Assembly: GCF_019145495.1 (NCBI RefSeq)
Contig: NZ_JAHSTU010000001.1
Location: 744,001 to 808,000, forward strand
Reading direction: 5' to 3'
DNA: 64,000 nucleotides
From: Pseudomonas azerbaijanoccidentalis
Lineage (GTDB): Bacteria > Pseudomonadota > Gammaproteobacteria > Pseudomonadales > Pseudomonadaceae
Of this stretch, positions 39,579 through 50,567 are shown in pieces. The notes beneath the pieces are model-generated. The model worked only from the letters and a program-made list of their open reading frames with translations. It made no database searches and was not told the origin of the DNA. Made by a program: the position numbers and the translations under genes. Numbering within the stretch: the first letter of the stretch is position 1; every line of letters begins with the position of its first letter.

Positions 39579-40325
39579 TTAACGACCGCCACCCAGATCA
39601 ACAAACGTTCCCGTCGCATACGACGCCTTGTCCGACAGCAACCAGACAATCGCCTCTGCCACCTCATCCGGGCGCCCACCCCGTGCCATCGGGATCGCCG
39701 ATTCCAGTTTGCTGACCCGGTCCGGATCGCCGCTCAAGGCGTGGAAATCGGTGTAGATGTAGCCGGGCCGTACCGCATTGACGCGAATCCCCTCGCCGGC
39801 CACTTCCTTGGACAGACCGATGGTGAAGGTATCGAGCGCGCCTTTGGATGCCGCGTAGTCGACGTATTCGGTGGGCGCGCCCAGGCGTGCAGCGACCGAG
39901 GACACGTTGACGATGCTGCCACCCTGGCCACCGTGTTTGGGCGACATGCGCAGGATCGCGTGCTTGGCGCAGAGGATCGGCGCCAGGACGTTGGTTTTCA
40001 TGATTTTGAGAATGCGGAATTCGGACATTTCGTCGACCCGGGACTTTTGCCCTACGGTGCCGGCGTTGTTCACCAGTGCCGTGACCCGGCCCAGTTCGGT
40101 ATCGACCCGATGGAACAGCGCGATCACTTCGTCTTCGATGCTGACGTCTGCGCGGACCGCAATGGCTTGGGCACCGAGGGCGCGAACTTGCTCCAGCACG
40201 CTCTGCGCAGCCTGTTCATCGGCCAGATAGTTGATGCAGATCCGATAGCCTTGTTCGGCAGCCAACAGGGCGGTAGCGGCACCGATGCCGCGACTGCCAC
40301 CTGTGATGACGATGACTTTATCCAT
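39579..40325 (-). CDS. SDR family NAD(P)-dependent oxidoreductase
   Basis: A 248-aa classical short-chain dehydrogenase/reductase. Cofactor motif VIVITGGSRGIGAATA at the N-terminus, LVNNAGTVG at about 85, the catalytic Ser in SIVNVSSVAARLG, and YVDYAASKGALD containing the YxxxK pair. RVNAVRPGYIYTDFH and GTFVDLGGGR close the fold. An Asn rather than Asp or Arg/Lys context after the second strand (INYLADEQ) leaves the NADH/NADPH preference open. I chose the ATG at 40325 (MDKVIVITGG) with GGGGAAAG upstream; the longer frame to 40421 has no ribosome binding site. The substrate is unknown; several such enzymes are annotated as glucose dehydrogenase-like or FabG-like. Confidence 0.88.
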   Translation of the reverse strand: MDKVIVITGGSRGIGAATALLAAEQGYRICINYLADEQAAQSVLEQVRALGAQAIAVRADVSIEDEVIALFHRVDTELGRVTALVNNAGTVGQKSRVDEMSEFRILKIMKTNVLAPILCAKHAILRMSPKHGGQGGSIVNVSSVAARLGAPTEYVDYAASKGALDTFTIGLSKEVAGEGIRVNAVRPGYIYTDFHALSGDPDRVSKLESAIPMARGGRPDEVAEAIVWLLSDKASYATGTFVDLGGGR

Positions 40326-40398
40326 GCAAGCTTTCCCCATTTCAAGCGTAAGCGGTCGAGGGGAAGAATAACCGTCCTTGCCGGTTTTTGCATGAAGC

Positions 40399-40545
40399 CG
40401 TAGCAGCAGCCGAGCCTGCAAGGTTGCGTTCGGCAGCGAAGCCGTCGCGAAATCAGGCTGTGCGGTGCTTCAGGTGGATTTCATGCGCAGGGTTTACGAC
40501 GGCTGCGCCGCCGAACGCAGCCTCGCAGGCTCGGCAGCTGCTACG
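40399..40545. repeat. Large REPIN upstream of the SDR gene
   Basis: CGTAGCAGCAGCCGAGCCTG at the left and the inverse AGGCTCGGCAGCTGCTACG at the right. The second layer GGTTGCGTTCGGCAGCGAAG is matched by GCCGCCGAACGCAGCC. The arms extend nearly 48 bp each around a 50-bp centre. It ends 7 bp before the stop of the next gene on the same strand (minus). Confidence 0.8.
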
Positions 40546-40552
40546 GAGTGTT

Positions 40553-42634
40553 TCAGGCAGTTTCCAGCTGTTCGGCGCGGTGAATTTCGATCATGAAGCG
40601 CTCGGCTGGCAGCGGGTGTCCGAGCAGGTAGCCTTGCAACGAATCGCAACCGAGTTGGGTCAGGAAGTCTTGCTGCACGCCGGTTTCCACGCCTTCGGCG
40701 ACGATGCGCAACCCCAGCGCCTGACCAAGGGCGACAATCGCGGAGACGATCGCAGCGTCATCGCTGTCGCGCTCCAGGTCGCGCACAAAGCCGCGGTCGA
40801 TTTTCAGCTCGTTGGCGGGCAGGCGCTTGAGGTACATCAGGCTTGAATAACCGGTGCCAAAGTCGTCGATGGACAAATCGACGCCCATTTCCGACAGTTC
40901 CTGTAACACGGTCATGCTCGCATCGGCGTCGCTCATGGCCGTGGTCTCGGTTATTTCCAGGGTCAGGCTGTTGGCCGGCAAATGGTGCGTGGCCAGCGCC
41001 TTGGCAACGCTTTGCACCAAACCCGCGTGGCAGAACTGCAAAGCGGAAAGGTTCACCGCGATGCGCCAGTCGGTGTAGCCCAACACATACCATTCGCGCA
41101 TCTGGCGGCAGGCTTCGTTGAGCACCCATTCGCCAATCGGAATGATCAGCCCGGTTTTCTCCGCGAGCTCGATAAACTTGTCCGGCAGCAGCATGCCCTG
41201 CGTCGGGTGCTCCCAACGCAACAGCGCTTCGGCGCCGACCGGCCGGCCATTGTTGGCGTCGAACTTAGGCTGGTAGTGCAGGCTGAATTCCTGGTGCTCG
41301 ACGGCATTACGCAGGTCTTGCAGCAGTTGCAGTTGCTTGCGCGCGTTGCTGTTCATCGAAGCGTCGAAGAAGCTGTAACCGTTTTTGCCCGCGCCCTTGG
41401 CGTGATACATCGCGGCGTCGGCGTTCATCAGCAATTCATGGGCGCTCTGGCCATTGCCCGGGTACAGGGCGATGCCGACGCTGGCGGAAATCTGCAAGTC
41501 ATGTTCAGCGACGCGGAACGGACGGGCAATCAGACTGACCTGGCGTGCAGCCAGGCCCATCGCATCGTTCGGTTCACTCAACTGCACCAACAGCACAAAC
41601 TCATCGCCACCGATTCGCGCCAGCGTGTCCTGGCTGCGCAAATCCTCGCGCAGACGCAGACTGACTTCACGTAACAACTGGTCGCCCATGTGGTGACCGA
41701 ACGCATCGTTGACCGGTTTGAAGCCATCCAGGTCAATGAACATCAAGGCGAAGCAACCGCCCTCGCCGTCCACCCGCGACATGGCCTGATCGATACGGTC
41801 AGCCAGCAACACCCGATTCGGCAGCCCGGTCAGGGTGTCGTGCAAAGCCAATTGAGTCAGCTCACGGTTGGCTTCGGTCAAGGATTGCGCCAGGGCTGCC
41901 GTGCGAGCCTCCAGGCGTGCATCGAGGATCGAGGTCAGCAAGGCGATGCTCAGCACCGCCAGGGTGGTGATCAGGACGAGGTTGTCCAGGCCCTTGCCGT
42001 TCAGGCCGCTGGTGGCGGCACCACAGAAACTGCCATCGGCAAACTGTGCAGCGGCCATTCCGGTGTAATGCATGCCGACGATGGCGATGCCCATGATTAT
42101 CGCCGCGCCGCCACGAATCAGCCGCACGTACGGGGTGTGTTGTCGCAAATGGAAAGCGATCCACAACGCCGCACCGGACGCACCGACCGCTATGAACAGC
42201 GAAGTGCTGAACAGCGTCGGGTCGTAGTCGATTCCCGGCTGCATGCGCATGGCGGCCATGCCGGTGTAGTGCATGGCACTGATCCCGGCGCCCATGACGA
42301 GCGCTCCGAACCCCAGTTGCCACAGGGGCAATTGCGGTTGGCTGACCAGCCAGAGGGCGAAGCCGCTGGAAAGAATGCCGATCAGCAACGAGAGCAAGGT
42401 AATGGCAATGTCGTAGCCCAGATCGATGGGCAACTTGAAAGCGAGCATGCCGATGAAGTGCATCGACCAGATGCCCACGCCCATGGCGAACGCGCCACCC
42501 GCTGTCCATAGATGCACGGCACGCCCCCTGGCCGTGGCAATACGACCGGTCAGGTCGAGGGCGGTGTAAGAGGCGAGGATCGCCACACACAACGAAATGA
42601 TGACCAGCGTGGGGGAATAACTACCGATGAGCAT
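40553..42634 (-). CDS. MHYT-GGDEF-EAL membrane signalling protein
   Basis: A 693-aa c-di-GMP turnover protein. Residues about 1-235 form a seven-helix MHYT sensor with three repeats of the M-H-(Y/F)-x-G-M motif (SMHFIGMLAF, AMHYTGMAAM, GMHYTGMAAA), proposed to bind copper and sense O2, CO or NO. The GGDEF domain follows: LTGLPNRVLLADRI and LARIGGDEFVLLVQ with the intact active site. The EAL domain has VGAEALLRWEHPTQG, LTLEITETTAMSD and VDLSIDDFGTGYSSLMYLKR, all catalytic residues present. Both cyclase and phosphodiesterase activity are possible, though in hybrid proteins one usually dominates. It is monocistronic between two REPINs. Confidence 0.93.
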   Translation of the reverse strand: MLIGSYSPTLVIISLCVAILASYTALDLTGRIATARGRAVHLWTAGGAFAMGVGIWSMHFIGMLAFKLPIDLGYDIAITLLSLLIGILSSGFALWLVSQPQLPLWQLGFGALVMGAGISAMHYTGMAAMRMQPGIDYDPTLFSTSLFIAVGASGAALWIAFHLRQHTPYVRLIRGGAAIIMGIAIVGMHYTGMAAAQFADGSFCGAATSGLNGKGLDNLVLITTLAVLSIALLTSILDARLEARTAALAQSLTEANRELTQLALHDTLTGLPNRVLLADRIDQAMSRVDGEGGCFALMFIDLDGFKPVNDAFGHHMGDQLLREVSLRLREDLRSQDTLARIGGDEFVLLVQLSEPNDAMGLAARQVSLIARPFRVAEHDLQISASVGIALYPGNGQSAHELLMNADAAMYHAKGAGKNGYSFFDASMNSNARKQLQLLQDLRNAVEHQEFSLHYQPKFDANNGRPVGAEALLRWEHPTQGMLLPDKFIELAEKTGLIIPIGEWVLNEACRQMREWYVLGYTDWRIAVNLSALQFCHAGLVQSVAKALATHHLPANSLTLEITETTAMSDADASMTVLQELSEMGVDLSIDDFGTGYSSLMYLKRLPANELKIDRGFVRDLERDSDDAAIVSAIVALGQALGLRIVAEGVETGVQQDFLTQLGCDSLQGYLLGHPLPAERFMIEIHRAEQLETA

Positions 42635-42801
42635 GGAAAATTCTCAGAATCACCGCCGTATCGCTTCCATTCTCGGGGGCGAAAAACTGGCGATTGTACT
42701 GATTCCAAATGAGAACGCACTCACAAAATTAGCAAAAGGCCATCAAGCCGATGAAACGCTCGTTTGATCGAGCAAAAGTGCTCTGGAGCAACACCTCCAC
42801 C

Positions 42802-42904
42802 CTGTAGGAGCTGCCGAGTAAAACGAGGCTGCGATTTTTTTTTGTGCCAAACGAAGATCAAAATAAAAAGATCGCAGCCTCGTTTCACGAGTCAGCTCCT
42901 ACAG
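42802..42904. repeat. REPIN that includes the stop codon of opmB
   Basis: CTGTAGGAGCTGCCGAGTAA at the left and the inverse GAGTCAGCTCCTACAG at the right, with GAGGCTGCGAT/ATCGCAGCCTC inside. The right arm (on the minus strand CTGTAGGAGC) supplies the last Leu codon and the TAG stop of opmB. Confidence 0.85.
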
Positions 42905-44362
42905 TTGGCCGTCCCAGCCGCCGCCCAACGCGGCAATCAACTGCACACTGGCGATCAAGCGGCTCTGCAACAAATCCAGGTTGCTGCGCTCATTGCTCAA
43001 CGCTGCCGCTTGCACCACCACGACATCGAGATAGGCGATCACTCCGGCCTTGTATTGATTCTGTGTCAAACGCAACGATTCGCGGGCGGCATCCAGCGCC
43101 TGTTGCCGCACCACGGCCTCGTCCTGCAGCACCTTTAGCTGCACCAGATAGTTTTCCACCTCGCGGAAGCCATCGAGCACGGTCTGCCGGTACTTGGCCA
43201 CGGTTTCGTCGTAGGCCGCCTCGCTGCGGTCGACTTCGGCCGAACGTTGACCGCCGTCGAACAGGGTCATGGCCAATTGCGGCCCCACCGACCAGAAACG
43301 GTTCGGCAGGCTGAACAGGTCTTTCGAGGTGCTGCTGCTGTAACCGCCGTTCAGACTCAGGGTCAGGTCCGGGTAGTACGCCGCCTTGGCCACGCCGATG
43401 TTGGCGTTGGCGGCAATCACCGAGCGCTCAGCCGAAGCGATATCGGGACGACGTTCCAGCAGCTGCGAAGGCAGGCTCAACGGCACCTGCGGCAACGCCG
43501 GGATGTTCTCGGTTTCCGCCAAGCTGAACTCTGCCGGTGGCAATCCGACCAGCACGGCAATGGCATTCTCGAACTGGGCGCGCTGCCAGATCAGGTCGAC
43601 CATGTCCGCTTCGGTGCCCTTGAGCTGCGTCTGTGCCTGCGCCACCGCATCCTTGCCGGACACACCGGCACGGTATTGGTTTTCCGTCATCTTCAGCGAA
43701 CGTTGGTAAGCCTCGACCGTGGCCTCCAGCAGACGCTTTTGCTCGTCGATCACCCGCAATTGCAGGTAGTTCTGCACCAGTTCCGACTGTTGGCTCAATC
43801 GCATCGCCGCCAGATCGGCGAAGCTGGCCTGGGCATTGGCAGTGTCGGCTTCCAGACCACGGCGCAACTTGCCCCAGACATCCGCTTCCCAACTTACCCC
43901 GGCCTGTGCGGTGTAGGTGTCACGAATGCCGCTGGAAGAACTGGTGAGGCTGGAACTGCTGCTGCCGGTGCCCTGGCTTGAGCGGTTTTTACCCAAGGTC
44001 AGGTCGACGGTAGGGAAAAACGCGCCCCGGGCGCTGCGCACCAAAGCCTGGGCCTGGCGGAACTGGGCTTCGGATTGCGCCACCGTCTGGTTCGAACTGT
44101 TGAGTTTCTCGATCAGACCATTGAGTTGTTGATCGCCATACAGCTCCCACCATGCTCCACGGGCCAGGGAATCGCTGGGATTGGCCTGACGCCAGCCCGC
44201 CGCTTCCTTGTACTGCGCAGGTTCAGCGGTTTGCGGGCGCTGGTAATCCGGGCCGATGGCGCAAGCGCTGAGCAAGACTGCACACAGCGACAGGCTCAAC
44301 AACCGCGAGCCTCGGGCGGTGATCAGCGGTACAGCCAGGTTGAACAGCGGACGGTCAGTCAT
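42899..44362 (-). CDS. opmB: Outer-membrane efflux lipoprotein of the OprM/OpmB family
   Basis: A 487-aa outer-membrane factor, the trimeric exit duct of a tripartite RND pump. The signal sequence ends in a lipobox (VLLSACAIGPDYQRP, Cys about 36). The two OEP repeats are visible: GAWWELYGDQQLNGLIEKLN, SEAQFRQAQALVRSARGAFF, and in the second half ERRPDIASAERSVIAANANI, GVAKAAYYPDLTLSLNGGYS. I chose the ATG at 44362 (MTDRPLFNL), giving an ATGA overlap with the stop of muxC. It is the fourth gene of muxA-muxB-muxC-opmB. Its stop codon is part of a REP sequence. Confidence 0.9.
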   Translation of the reverse strand: MTDRPLFNLAVPLITARGSRLLSLSLCAVLLSACAIGPDYQRPQTAEPAQYKEAAGWRQANPSDSLARGAWWELYGDQQLNGLIEKLNSSNQTVAQSEAQFRQAQALVRSARGAFFPTVDLTLGKNRSSQGTGSSSSSLTSSSSGIRDTYTAQAGVSWEADVWGKLRRGLEADTANAQASFADLAAMRLSQQSELVQNYLQLRVIDEQKRLLEATVEAYQRSLKMTENQYRAGVSGKDAVAQAQTQLKGTEADMVDLIWQRAQFENAIAVLVGLPPAEFSLAETENIPALPQVPLSLPSQLLERRPDIASAERSVIAANANIGVAKAAYYPDLTLSLNGGYSSSTSKDLFSLPNRFWSVGPQLAMTLFDGGQRSAEVDRSEAAYDETVAKYRQTVLDGFREVENYLVQLKVLQDEAVVRQQALDAARESLRLTQNQYKAGVIAYLDVVVVQAAALSNERSNLDLLQSRLIASVQLIAALGGGWDGQL

Positions 44363-47300
44363 AGCGGAGTTTCCAAAGCAGCATCGGTACGCACACCACG
44401 CCAATGGTTGAAACGGTGGCGCAGTTTGTCGAGATAGAGGTAAACCACCGGGGTGGTGTAAAGGGTCAGCACCTGGCTGAAAATCAGCCCGCCGATAATG
44501 GTCAGGCCCAATGGCTGGCGCATTTCCGCCCCTTCGGCGCGACCGAGCAGCAACGGCAAGGCGCCCAGGATCGCCGCCAGGGTGGTCATCAGGATCGGCC
44601 GCAAACGTTGCAAACAGGCGTTGCGAATGGACTCCAGTGGCGCCATGCCCTGATGACGCTCCAGTTGCAACGCCAGGTCGATCATCAGAATGGCGTTTTT
44701 CTTCACCACGCCGATCAGCAGGAACAGCCCCAACAGCGAAATCAGGCTGAATTCACCGCCCAACGCATAGATCGAGAGCAGCGCGCCCACACCTGCCGAA
44801 GGTAACGTTGAAAGAATCGTCAGCGGGTGAATGTAACTTTCATACAGCACGCCCAGCACCAGATACACCGCCAGCAGCGCGCCCAGGATCATCCACGGCT
44901 GGCTCTTCTGAGTGGCGGCAAAGGCGTCGGCGGTACCGGCCATTTTCGCGATCACGTCTTCCGGCAGGCCCACCGAGGCAATTGCTCGCTCGATGGCGGC
45001 ACTGCCCTGCTCCACCGTCACGCCTTCGGCCATGTCGAAGGCAATGCTTTCCGAAGCGAACTGGCCTTCGTGGCTGACGCGATCGTCTTCCAGACTGTTT
45101 TCGTAATGGGCGATGGTCGACAACGGAATCCGCGCGCCATCGGCGGTGATCACCTGCACCTGCTTGAGGGTGATCGGGTCCTGCGCGTACTTCGGATTGA
45201 CCTCCATCACCACCTGATACTGGTTGAGGCTGTCGTAGATGGTCGAAATCTGCCGTTGGCTGTAGGCGTTGTTCAGTACCGCCGTGACCATGTTCATGTC
45301 CACACCCAGGCGTTTGGCCTGATCGCGGTCGACGATCAATGTCACTTGCTGCGCACCCCGACCTTCGCGGGCGTCAATCGCAGTCAGCTCCGGCAACGCC
45401 TTGAGCGCCGTGACGACCTTGGGGTACCACTCGCGCAGCGAACCCAGGTCACCGCTTTGCAGAATGTAGGAATACTGCGACGAGGTCTGCTCACGGCCAC
45501 CGCCGAATTGCAGGTCCTGGTCGGCCATCAGCATCAGTTGCGCGCCCGCCACCTTGGGCATTTCCTTGCGCAGGCGTTCGATGACCTTTTGCGCGGAAAT
45601 GCCACGCTCCTTGATTGGTTTGAGACGCACCAGCATGAACGCATTGTTGGTGCCGTTGGTGCCGCCGATGAAGCCGGCCACGCTTTCGACTGCCTCATCC
45701 TTCAACACTGCGCGGCGGAAAATTTCCATTTTCGGCTGCATCACAGTGAACGACAGGCCATCGTCGCCGCGCACAAATCCGATCAACTGGCCGGTATCTT
45801 GCTGAGGCAAAAAGGTTTTTGGCACTACGACATACAGGGCAATGTTAACGCCGACCGTCACGATCAGGCTGAGCAGCGTCAGCCGCCGATGACGCAACAC
45901 CCAGTCCAGGCTCGTTGCGTATTTGCCGACCATCCACTCGTTGGCCCGCTGGCTCCAGCGTTGCAGGCGGTTTTCCTCGCCCGGCGTATGCGGCTTCAAC
46001 CAACGCGCGCAAAGCATGGGAGTCAGGGTCAGGGACACGATCAGCGACACCACGATAGAAGCCGCCAACGTGATGGAGAACTCGCGGAACAGGCTTTCGA
46101 TAATCCCGCCCATGAACAGGATCGACAGGAACACCGCCACCAGCGACACGTTCATCGACAGCAAGGTGAAGCCCACTTCCTGGGCGCCCAAGTACGCCGC
46201 TTTCATCGGGCGAACGCCGGCATCGATGTGCCGCGAGATGTTCTCCAGCACCACGATGGCATCGTCGACCACCAATCCCGTGGCGAGAATCAGCGCCATC
46301 AGCGACAGGTTGTTCAGGGAAAACCCGTAGAGGTACATCACCGCAAAAGTGCCGACCAGCGACACCGGAACCGCCAGCGTCGGAATGAGCGAAGCGCGGA
46401 AGTTACCCAAAAACAGGAACACCACCAGAATCACCAGGGCCACGGCGATCAGCAGGGTCATTTCCGCTTCGTGCAAGGTGGCCTTGATCACCGGCGAACG
46501 GTCCATGGCCAGATTCAGTTTGACGCTGGCCGGGAGCACTGCTTGCAGCGCCGGCAACTGCGCCTTGATCTCGTTGACCGTCTCGATGATGTTGGCACCG
46601 GCCTGACGGTTGATCACCAGCAGCACCGCAGCGTCATTGTTGAAAAACCCGCTGTTGTAACGGTCCTCGACGCCGTCGCTGACCTTGGCCACATCCTTCA
46701 GGCGCAGGGCCGCGCCGTCGGCATAGTGGATGATCAGCGATTCGTAATCCTTGGCTTTCTCCAGCTGGTCGTTGGCCTGCACCTGCCAGAGACGCTCGCC
46801 GTCCTCCACCGAACCCTTGGGCCGGCGTACGTTGGCATTGGCGATGGTTTTGCGCACATCGTCCAGCGCTACGCCGTACTGGTTGAGCGCCTGGGGTTCG
46901 AGTTCGATACGCACGGCCGGCAGGGAGCTGCCGCCGATCTGCACTTCGCCGACGCCCTGCACCTGGGACAGGCTCTGGGACAGGATGGTCGAGGCCAGGT
47001 CGTACAGCTGACCCTTTTCCAGCACATCCGAGGTCAGCGACAGCACCATGATCGGCGCCTGGGACGGGTTGACCTTCTTGTAGGTCGGCATGCTGCGCAT
47101 CCCGCTCGGCAACAGGTTGCGCGAAGCGTTGATCGCCGCCTGCACTTCCCGCGCCGCACCGTTGATGTCACGGTCGAGGTCAAATTGCAGGATCACCCGG
47201 GTCGAGCCTTGGCTTGAGCGGCTGCTCATGGTGTTGACCCCGGCGATGGCGCCGAAGGAGCGTTCCAGCGGCGTGGCCACGGTCGATGCCATGACCTCCG

Positions 47301-47466
47301 GGCTGGCGCCAGGCAGGCTGGCCTGGACCACGATCACCGGAAAGTCCATTTGCGGCAACGGCGACACCGGCAACAGGCCGAAGCTCACGCCACCCAGCAA
47401 CATGATCGCCAGGCTCAGCAGCATGGTCGCTACCGGGCGCTTGATGAAAGGACCGGAGAGGTTCAT
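44359..47466 (-). CDS. muxC: RND multidrug efflux permease MuxC (MdtC-like)
   Basis: A 1035-aa inner-membrane RND permease with the classic twelve-helix, two large periplasmic loop layout. The N-terminus is [22 protein letters not shown]4 carries the proton-relay pair in [18 protein letters not shown], and the opposing TM10 segment is around [20 protein letters not shown]. The docking/porter motif [20 protein letters not shown] fits the MdtC/MuxC group. Such permeases work as a heteromer with MdtB/MuxB, one forming the working channel. Starts and ends in ATGA overlaps with its neighbours, so stoichiometric translation is expected. Confidence 0.93.
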   Translation of the reverse strand: MNLSGPFIKRPVATMLLSLAIMLLGGVSFGLLPVSPLPQMDFPVIVVQASLPGASPEVMASTVATPLERSFGAIAGVNTMSSRSSQGSTRVILQFDLDRDINGAAREVQAAINASRNLLPSGMRSMPTYKKVNPSQAPIMVLSLTSDVLEKGQLYDLASTILSQSLSQVQGVGEVQIGGSSLPAVRIELEPQALNQYGVALDDVRKTIANANVRRPKGSVEDGERLWQVQANDQLEKAKDYESLIIHYADGAALRLKDVAKVSDGVEDRYNSGFFNNDAAVLLVINRQAGANIIETVNEIKAQLPALQAVLPASVKLNLAMDRSPVIKATLHEAEMTLLIAVALVILVVFLFLGNFRASLIPTLAVPVSLVGTFAVMYLYGFSLNNLSLMALILATGLVVDDAIVVLENISRHIDAGVRPMKAAYLGAQEVGFTLLSMNVSLVAVFLSILFMGGIIESLFREFSITLAASIVVSLIVSLTLTPMLCARWLKPHTPGEENRLQRWSQRANEWMVGKYATSLDWVLRHRRLTLLSLIVTVGVNIALYVVVPKTFLPQQDTGQLIGFVRGDDGLSFTVMQPKMEIFRRAVLKDEAVESVAGFIGGTNGTNNAFMLVRLKPIKERGISAQKVIERLRKEMPKVAGAQLMLMADQDLQFGGGREQTSSQYSYILQSGDLGSLREWYPKVVTALKALPELTAIDAREGRGAQQVTLIVDRDQAKRLGVDMNMVTAVLNNAYSQRQISTIYDSLNQYQVVMEVNPKYAQDPITLKQVQVITADGARIPLSTIAHYENSLEDDRVSHEGQFASESIAFDMAEGVTVEQGSAAIERAIASVGLPEDVIAKMAGTADAFAATQKSQPWMILGALLAVYLVLGVLYESYIHPLTILSTLPSAGVGALLSIYALGGEFSLISLLGLFLLIGVVKKNAILMIDLALQLERHQGMAPLESIRNACLQRLRPILMTTLAAILGALPLLLGRAEGAEMRQPLGLTIIGGLIFSQVLTLYTTPVVYLYLDKLRHRFNHWRGVRTDAALETPL

Positions 47467-50400
47467 GGCTGCTCTACCGCTTCCACAGGCTCAGGCTTGC
47501 GCCCCCAGCGCCGGCCGAGACGGTCGAAATACAGGTAGATCACCGGGGTGGTGAACAGCGTCAGCACCTGGCTCAGCAACAGCCCGCCCACCATCACCAG
47601 ACCCAACGGCTGACGCAGTTCCGCACCGGAGCCGGTGGCCAGCATCAACGGCACCGCACCGAACAAAGCCGCCAGCGTGGTCATCAGGATCGGCCGGAAA
47701 CGCAGGAGCGCGGCTTGATAGATGGCCGTCTGCGGGTCCATGCCCTGATTGCGCTCGGCGTCGAGGGCGAAGTCGATCATCATGATCGCGTTCTTCTTGA
47801 CGATACCGATCAGCAAAATGATGCCGATGATCGCGATCATCCCCAGGTCGTTGCCACTAAGGATCAATGCGAGCAAGGCGCCAACCGCCGCCGAGGGCAA
47901 GGTCGAAAGGATGGTGATCGGATGGATGTAGCTCTCGTAGAGCACGCCCAGCACGATGTACATGGTCACCACCGCCGCCAGTATCAGCAGCAATGTGCTC
48001 GACAACGAAGCCTGGAACGCTTCGGCTGCGCCCTGGAATTGGGTTTGCACGCCAATCGGCATGCCAATGTCTTTTTGCACTTGCTCGATGATCTCGACCG
48101 CATGCCCCAACGCCACGCCCGGCGCGAGGTTGAACGACATCATCACCGCCGGGAACTGGCCGATGTGGGTGATCGCCAGTTGCGCCTGACGCTCTTCGAT
48201 ACGCGCCAGGCTGGACAAGCGCACCTGCCCGCCGTCGGTGGTCTTGACGTGGATCTGGTCCAGCGCCTGCGGGCCGATTTTCTCGCCGGACTGCGATTGC
48301 AGCACCACGCGATACTGGCTGGCCTGGGTGTAGATTGTGGAAATCTGCCGCTGCCCGAAGGCGTCATACAGCGCATCGGTGATGTTCGACACCGAGACCC
48401 CGAGCCGCGACGCCGCATCACGGTCGATCACCAGATAGACCTGCAGTCCCTTGTCCTGCAAATCGCTGGCGACGTCGGTCAGGTCTGGCTGTTGTGCCAA
48501 AGCCTCGACCAGTCGCCCGCTCCACAGGCTCAGCAGTTCAGAATCAGGCGACGACATGCTGAACTGGTACTGCGTGCGGCTGACCCGGTCCTCGATGGTC
48601 AGGTCCTGTACCGGCTGCATGAACAGGCGGATACCCACCAGTTTGTCCAGCTCGGGTTGCAGCCGTGCAATGACCTCGGTCGCGCTCAGGTCACGGTCAC
48701 GGTGGGCCTTGAGGTTGATCAGCAACCGGCCACTGTTGAGCGTCGAGTTATCGCCATCGACACCGATGTAGGACGACAGGCTCTCGACCGCAGGGTCTGC
48801 GAGGATGACCTTGGCCAATTCTTGCTGACGCTCGCTCATCGCCGCGAAGGAAATGGATTGCGGCGCCTCGGAAATACCCTGGATCACCCCGGTGTCCTGC
48901 ACCGGGAAAAAGCCTTTGGGCACGACCATGTACAGAAACACCGTCAGCGCCAATGTGCCGATGGCCACCATCAGGGTCAGCGGCTGGTGCCTGAGCACCC
49001 ACTGCAACTTGCGCCCGTACGCCGCGATCATCCAGTCGATGACCGCACCGCTGGCCCGGTAGAAGCGGCCCTGCTCTTCTTCCTTGGGCTCACGCTTGAG
49101 CAGACGCGCGCACATCATCGGCGTCAGCGTCAGGGACACCACGAGGGAAATCAGGATCGCAACCGCCAGGGTAATGGCAAACTCGCGGAACAAACGCCCC
49201 ACCACATCGGCCATGAACAACAGCGGAATCAGTACGGCGATCAGCGACAGGGTCAGGGAAATCAGGGTGAAGCCGATCTGTTTGGCGCCCTTGAGCGCCG
49301 CATTCAGCGGGCTGTCGCCCTCTTCGATAAACCGGGAAATGTTCTCCAGCATGACGATCGCATCATCCACCACAAAACCGGTGGCGATGGTCAGGGCCAT
49401 CAGGGTCAGGTTATTGACCGAGAACCCCGCCAGGTACATCACGCCGAAGGTGCCGATCAGCGACAGCGGCACGGCCACCGACGGGATGATCGTCGCGCTG
49501 GCCCGACGCAGAAAGAGGAACGTGACCATGACCACCAGTGCAATGGCGATCAACAGTTCGTGTTGCACATCCTTGACCGAGGCTCGAATGGTTTGAGTAC
49601 GGTCGGTGAGCACCACCACGTCGAGTCCGGCCGGGAGGTTGTCGGTGATGCTCGGCAGCAAGGCCTTGATCCGGTCGACCACTTCGATGACGTTGGCACC
49701 GGGCTGACGCTGGATGTTCAACAGCACGGCCTGGTTTTCGTTGGCCCACGCGGCCAGACGCTCGTTCTCGGCGCCATCGACGATTTCCGCGACATCCTTG
49801 AGGCGCAGCGGCGCACCGTTGGCGTAGGCCAGGATCAGGTTGGCGTAGTCCTTGGGCGAAGTCAGTTGATCGTTTGCATCGAGCATCGACACCCGGGTCG
49901 GGCCGTCGAAGTTGCCCTTTGGCTGGTTGACGTTCGAGGCGCTAATCAGCGTGCGCACGTCCGACAGGTTCAAACCGTTGGCCGCCAGAGCCTCGGGATT
50001 GACCTTGATCCGCACCGCCTGACGCTGGCCACCAGCAATGCTGACCATGCCGACGCCGCTGATCTGGGCAATTTTTTGCGCCATGCGGGTATCGACCAGA
50101 TCATTGAGCTTGGGCAACAGCATGGTTTTGGAGGTGATAGCCAGGGTCAGTACCGGCGTGTCGGCCGGGTTGACCTTGTTGTACACCGGCGGTGCCGGCA
50201 GGTCCGTGGGCAGCAGATTGGTGGCGGCGTTGATGGCCGCCTGGACCTGCTGCTCTGCCACGTCCATGTTGATGTCGAGGCTGAAACGCAGGGTCAGCAC
50301 CGACGCACCACCGGAACTGGTGGAGGCCATTTGCGTCAGACCGGGCATTTGCCCGAATTGTCGTTCAAGCGGCGCGGTGACGGCGCTGGTCATGACATCC

Positions 50401-50567
50401 GGGCTGGCACCGGGATAAAGGGTCATGACGCGAATGGTCGGGTAATCGACCTGAGGCAAGGCCGACACGGGCAGCAACCGATAAGCAATCACGCCGGCCA
50501 GAATAATGGCCAGCATGCTCAGCGTGGTCGCTACCGGGCGAAGGATGAACAGCCGCGAGAGATTCAT
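47463..50567 (-). CDS. muxB: RND multidrug efflux permease MuxB (MdtB-like)
   Basis: A 1034-aa RND permease, paralogue of the downstream muxC (for example [20 protein letters not shown] against [20 protein letters not shown], and both with VVDDAIV in TM4). The N-terminus [20 protein letters not shown] and the segment [20 protein letters not shown] match the MdtB/MuxB group. It forms a mixed trimer with MuxC and pumps drugs such as aromatic or bile-acid-type compounds in characterised relatives. Coupled to muxA and muxC by ATGA overlaps. Confidence 0.93.
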   Translation of the reverse strand: MNLSRLFILRPVATTLSMLAIILAGVIAYRLLPVSALPQVDYPTIRVMTLYPGASPDVMTSAVTAPLERQFGQMPGLTQMASTSSGGASVLTLRFSLDINMDVAEQQVQAAINAATNLLPTDLPAPPVYNKVNPADTPVLTLAITSKTMLLPKLNDLVDTRMAQKIAQISGVGMVSIAGGQRQAVRIKVNPEALAANGLNLSDVRTLISASNVNQPKGNFDGPTRVSMLDANDQLTSPKDYANLILAYANGAPLRLKDVAEIVDGAENERLAAWANENQAVLLNIQRQPGANVIEVVDRIKALLPSITDNLPAGLDVVVLTDRTQTIRASVKDVQHELLIAIALVVMVTFLFLRRASATIIPSVAVPLSLIGTFGVMYLAGFSVNNLTLMALTIATGFVVDDAIVMLENISRFIEEGDSPLNAALKGAKQIGFTLISLTLSLIAVLIPLLFMADVVGRLFREFAITLAVAILISLVVSLTLTPMMCARLLKREPKEEEQGRFYRASGAVIDWMIAAYGRKLQWVLRHQPLTLMVAIGTLALTVFLYMVVPKGFFPVQDTGVIQGISEAPQSISFAAMSERQQELAKVILADPAVESLSSYIGVDGDNSTLNSGRLLINLKAHRDRDLSATEVIARLQPELDKLVGIRLFMQPVQDLTIEDRVSRTQYQFSMSSPDSELLSLWSGRLVEALAQQPDLTDVASDLQDKGLQVYLVIDRDAASRLGVSVSNITDALYDAFGQRQISTIYTQASQYRVVLQSQSGEKIGPQALDQIHVKTTDGGQVRLSSLARIEERQAQLAITHIGQFPAVMMSFNLAPGVALGHAVEIIEQVQKDIGMPIGVQTQFQGAAEAFQASLSSTLLLILAAVVTMYIVLGVLYESYIHPITILSTLPSAAVGALLALILSGNDLGMIAIIGIILLIGIVKKNAIMMIDFALDAERNQGMDPQTAIYQAALLRFRPILMTTLAALFGAVPLMLATGSGAELRQPLGLVMVGGLLLSQVLTLFTTPVIYLYFDRLGRRWGRKPEPVEAVEQP

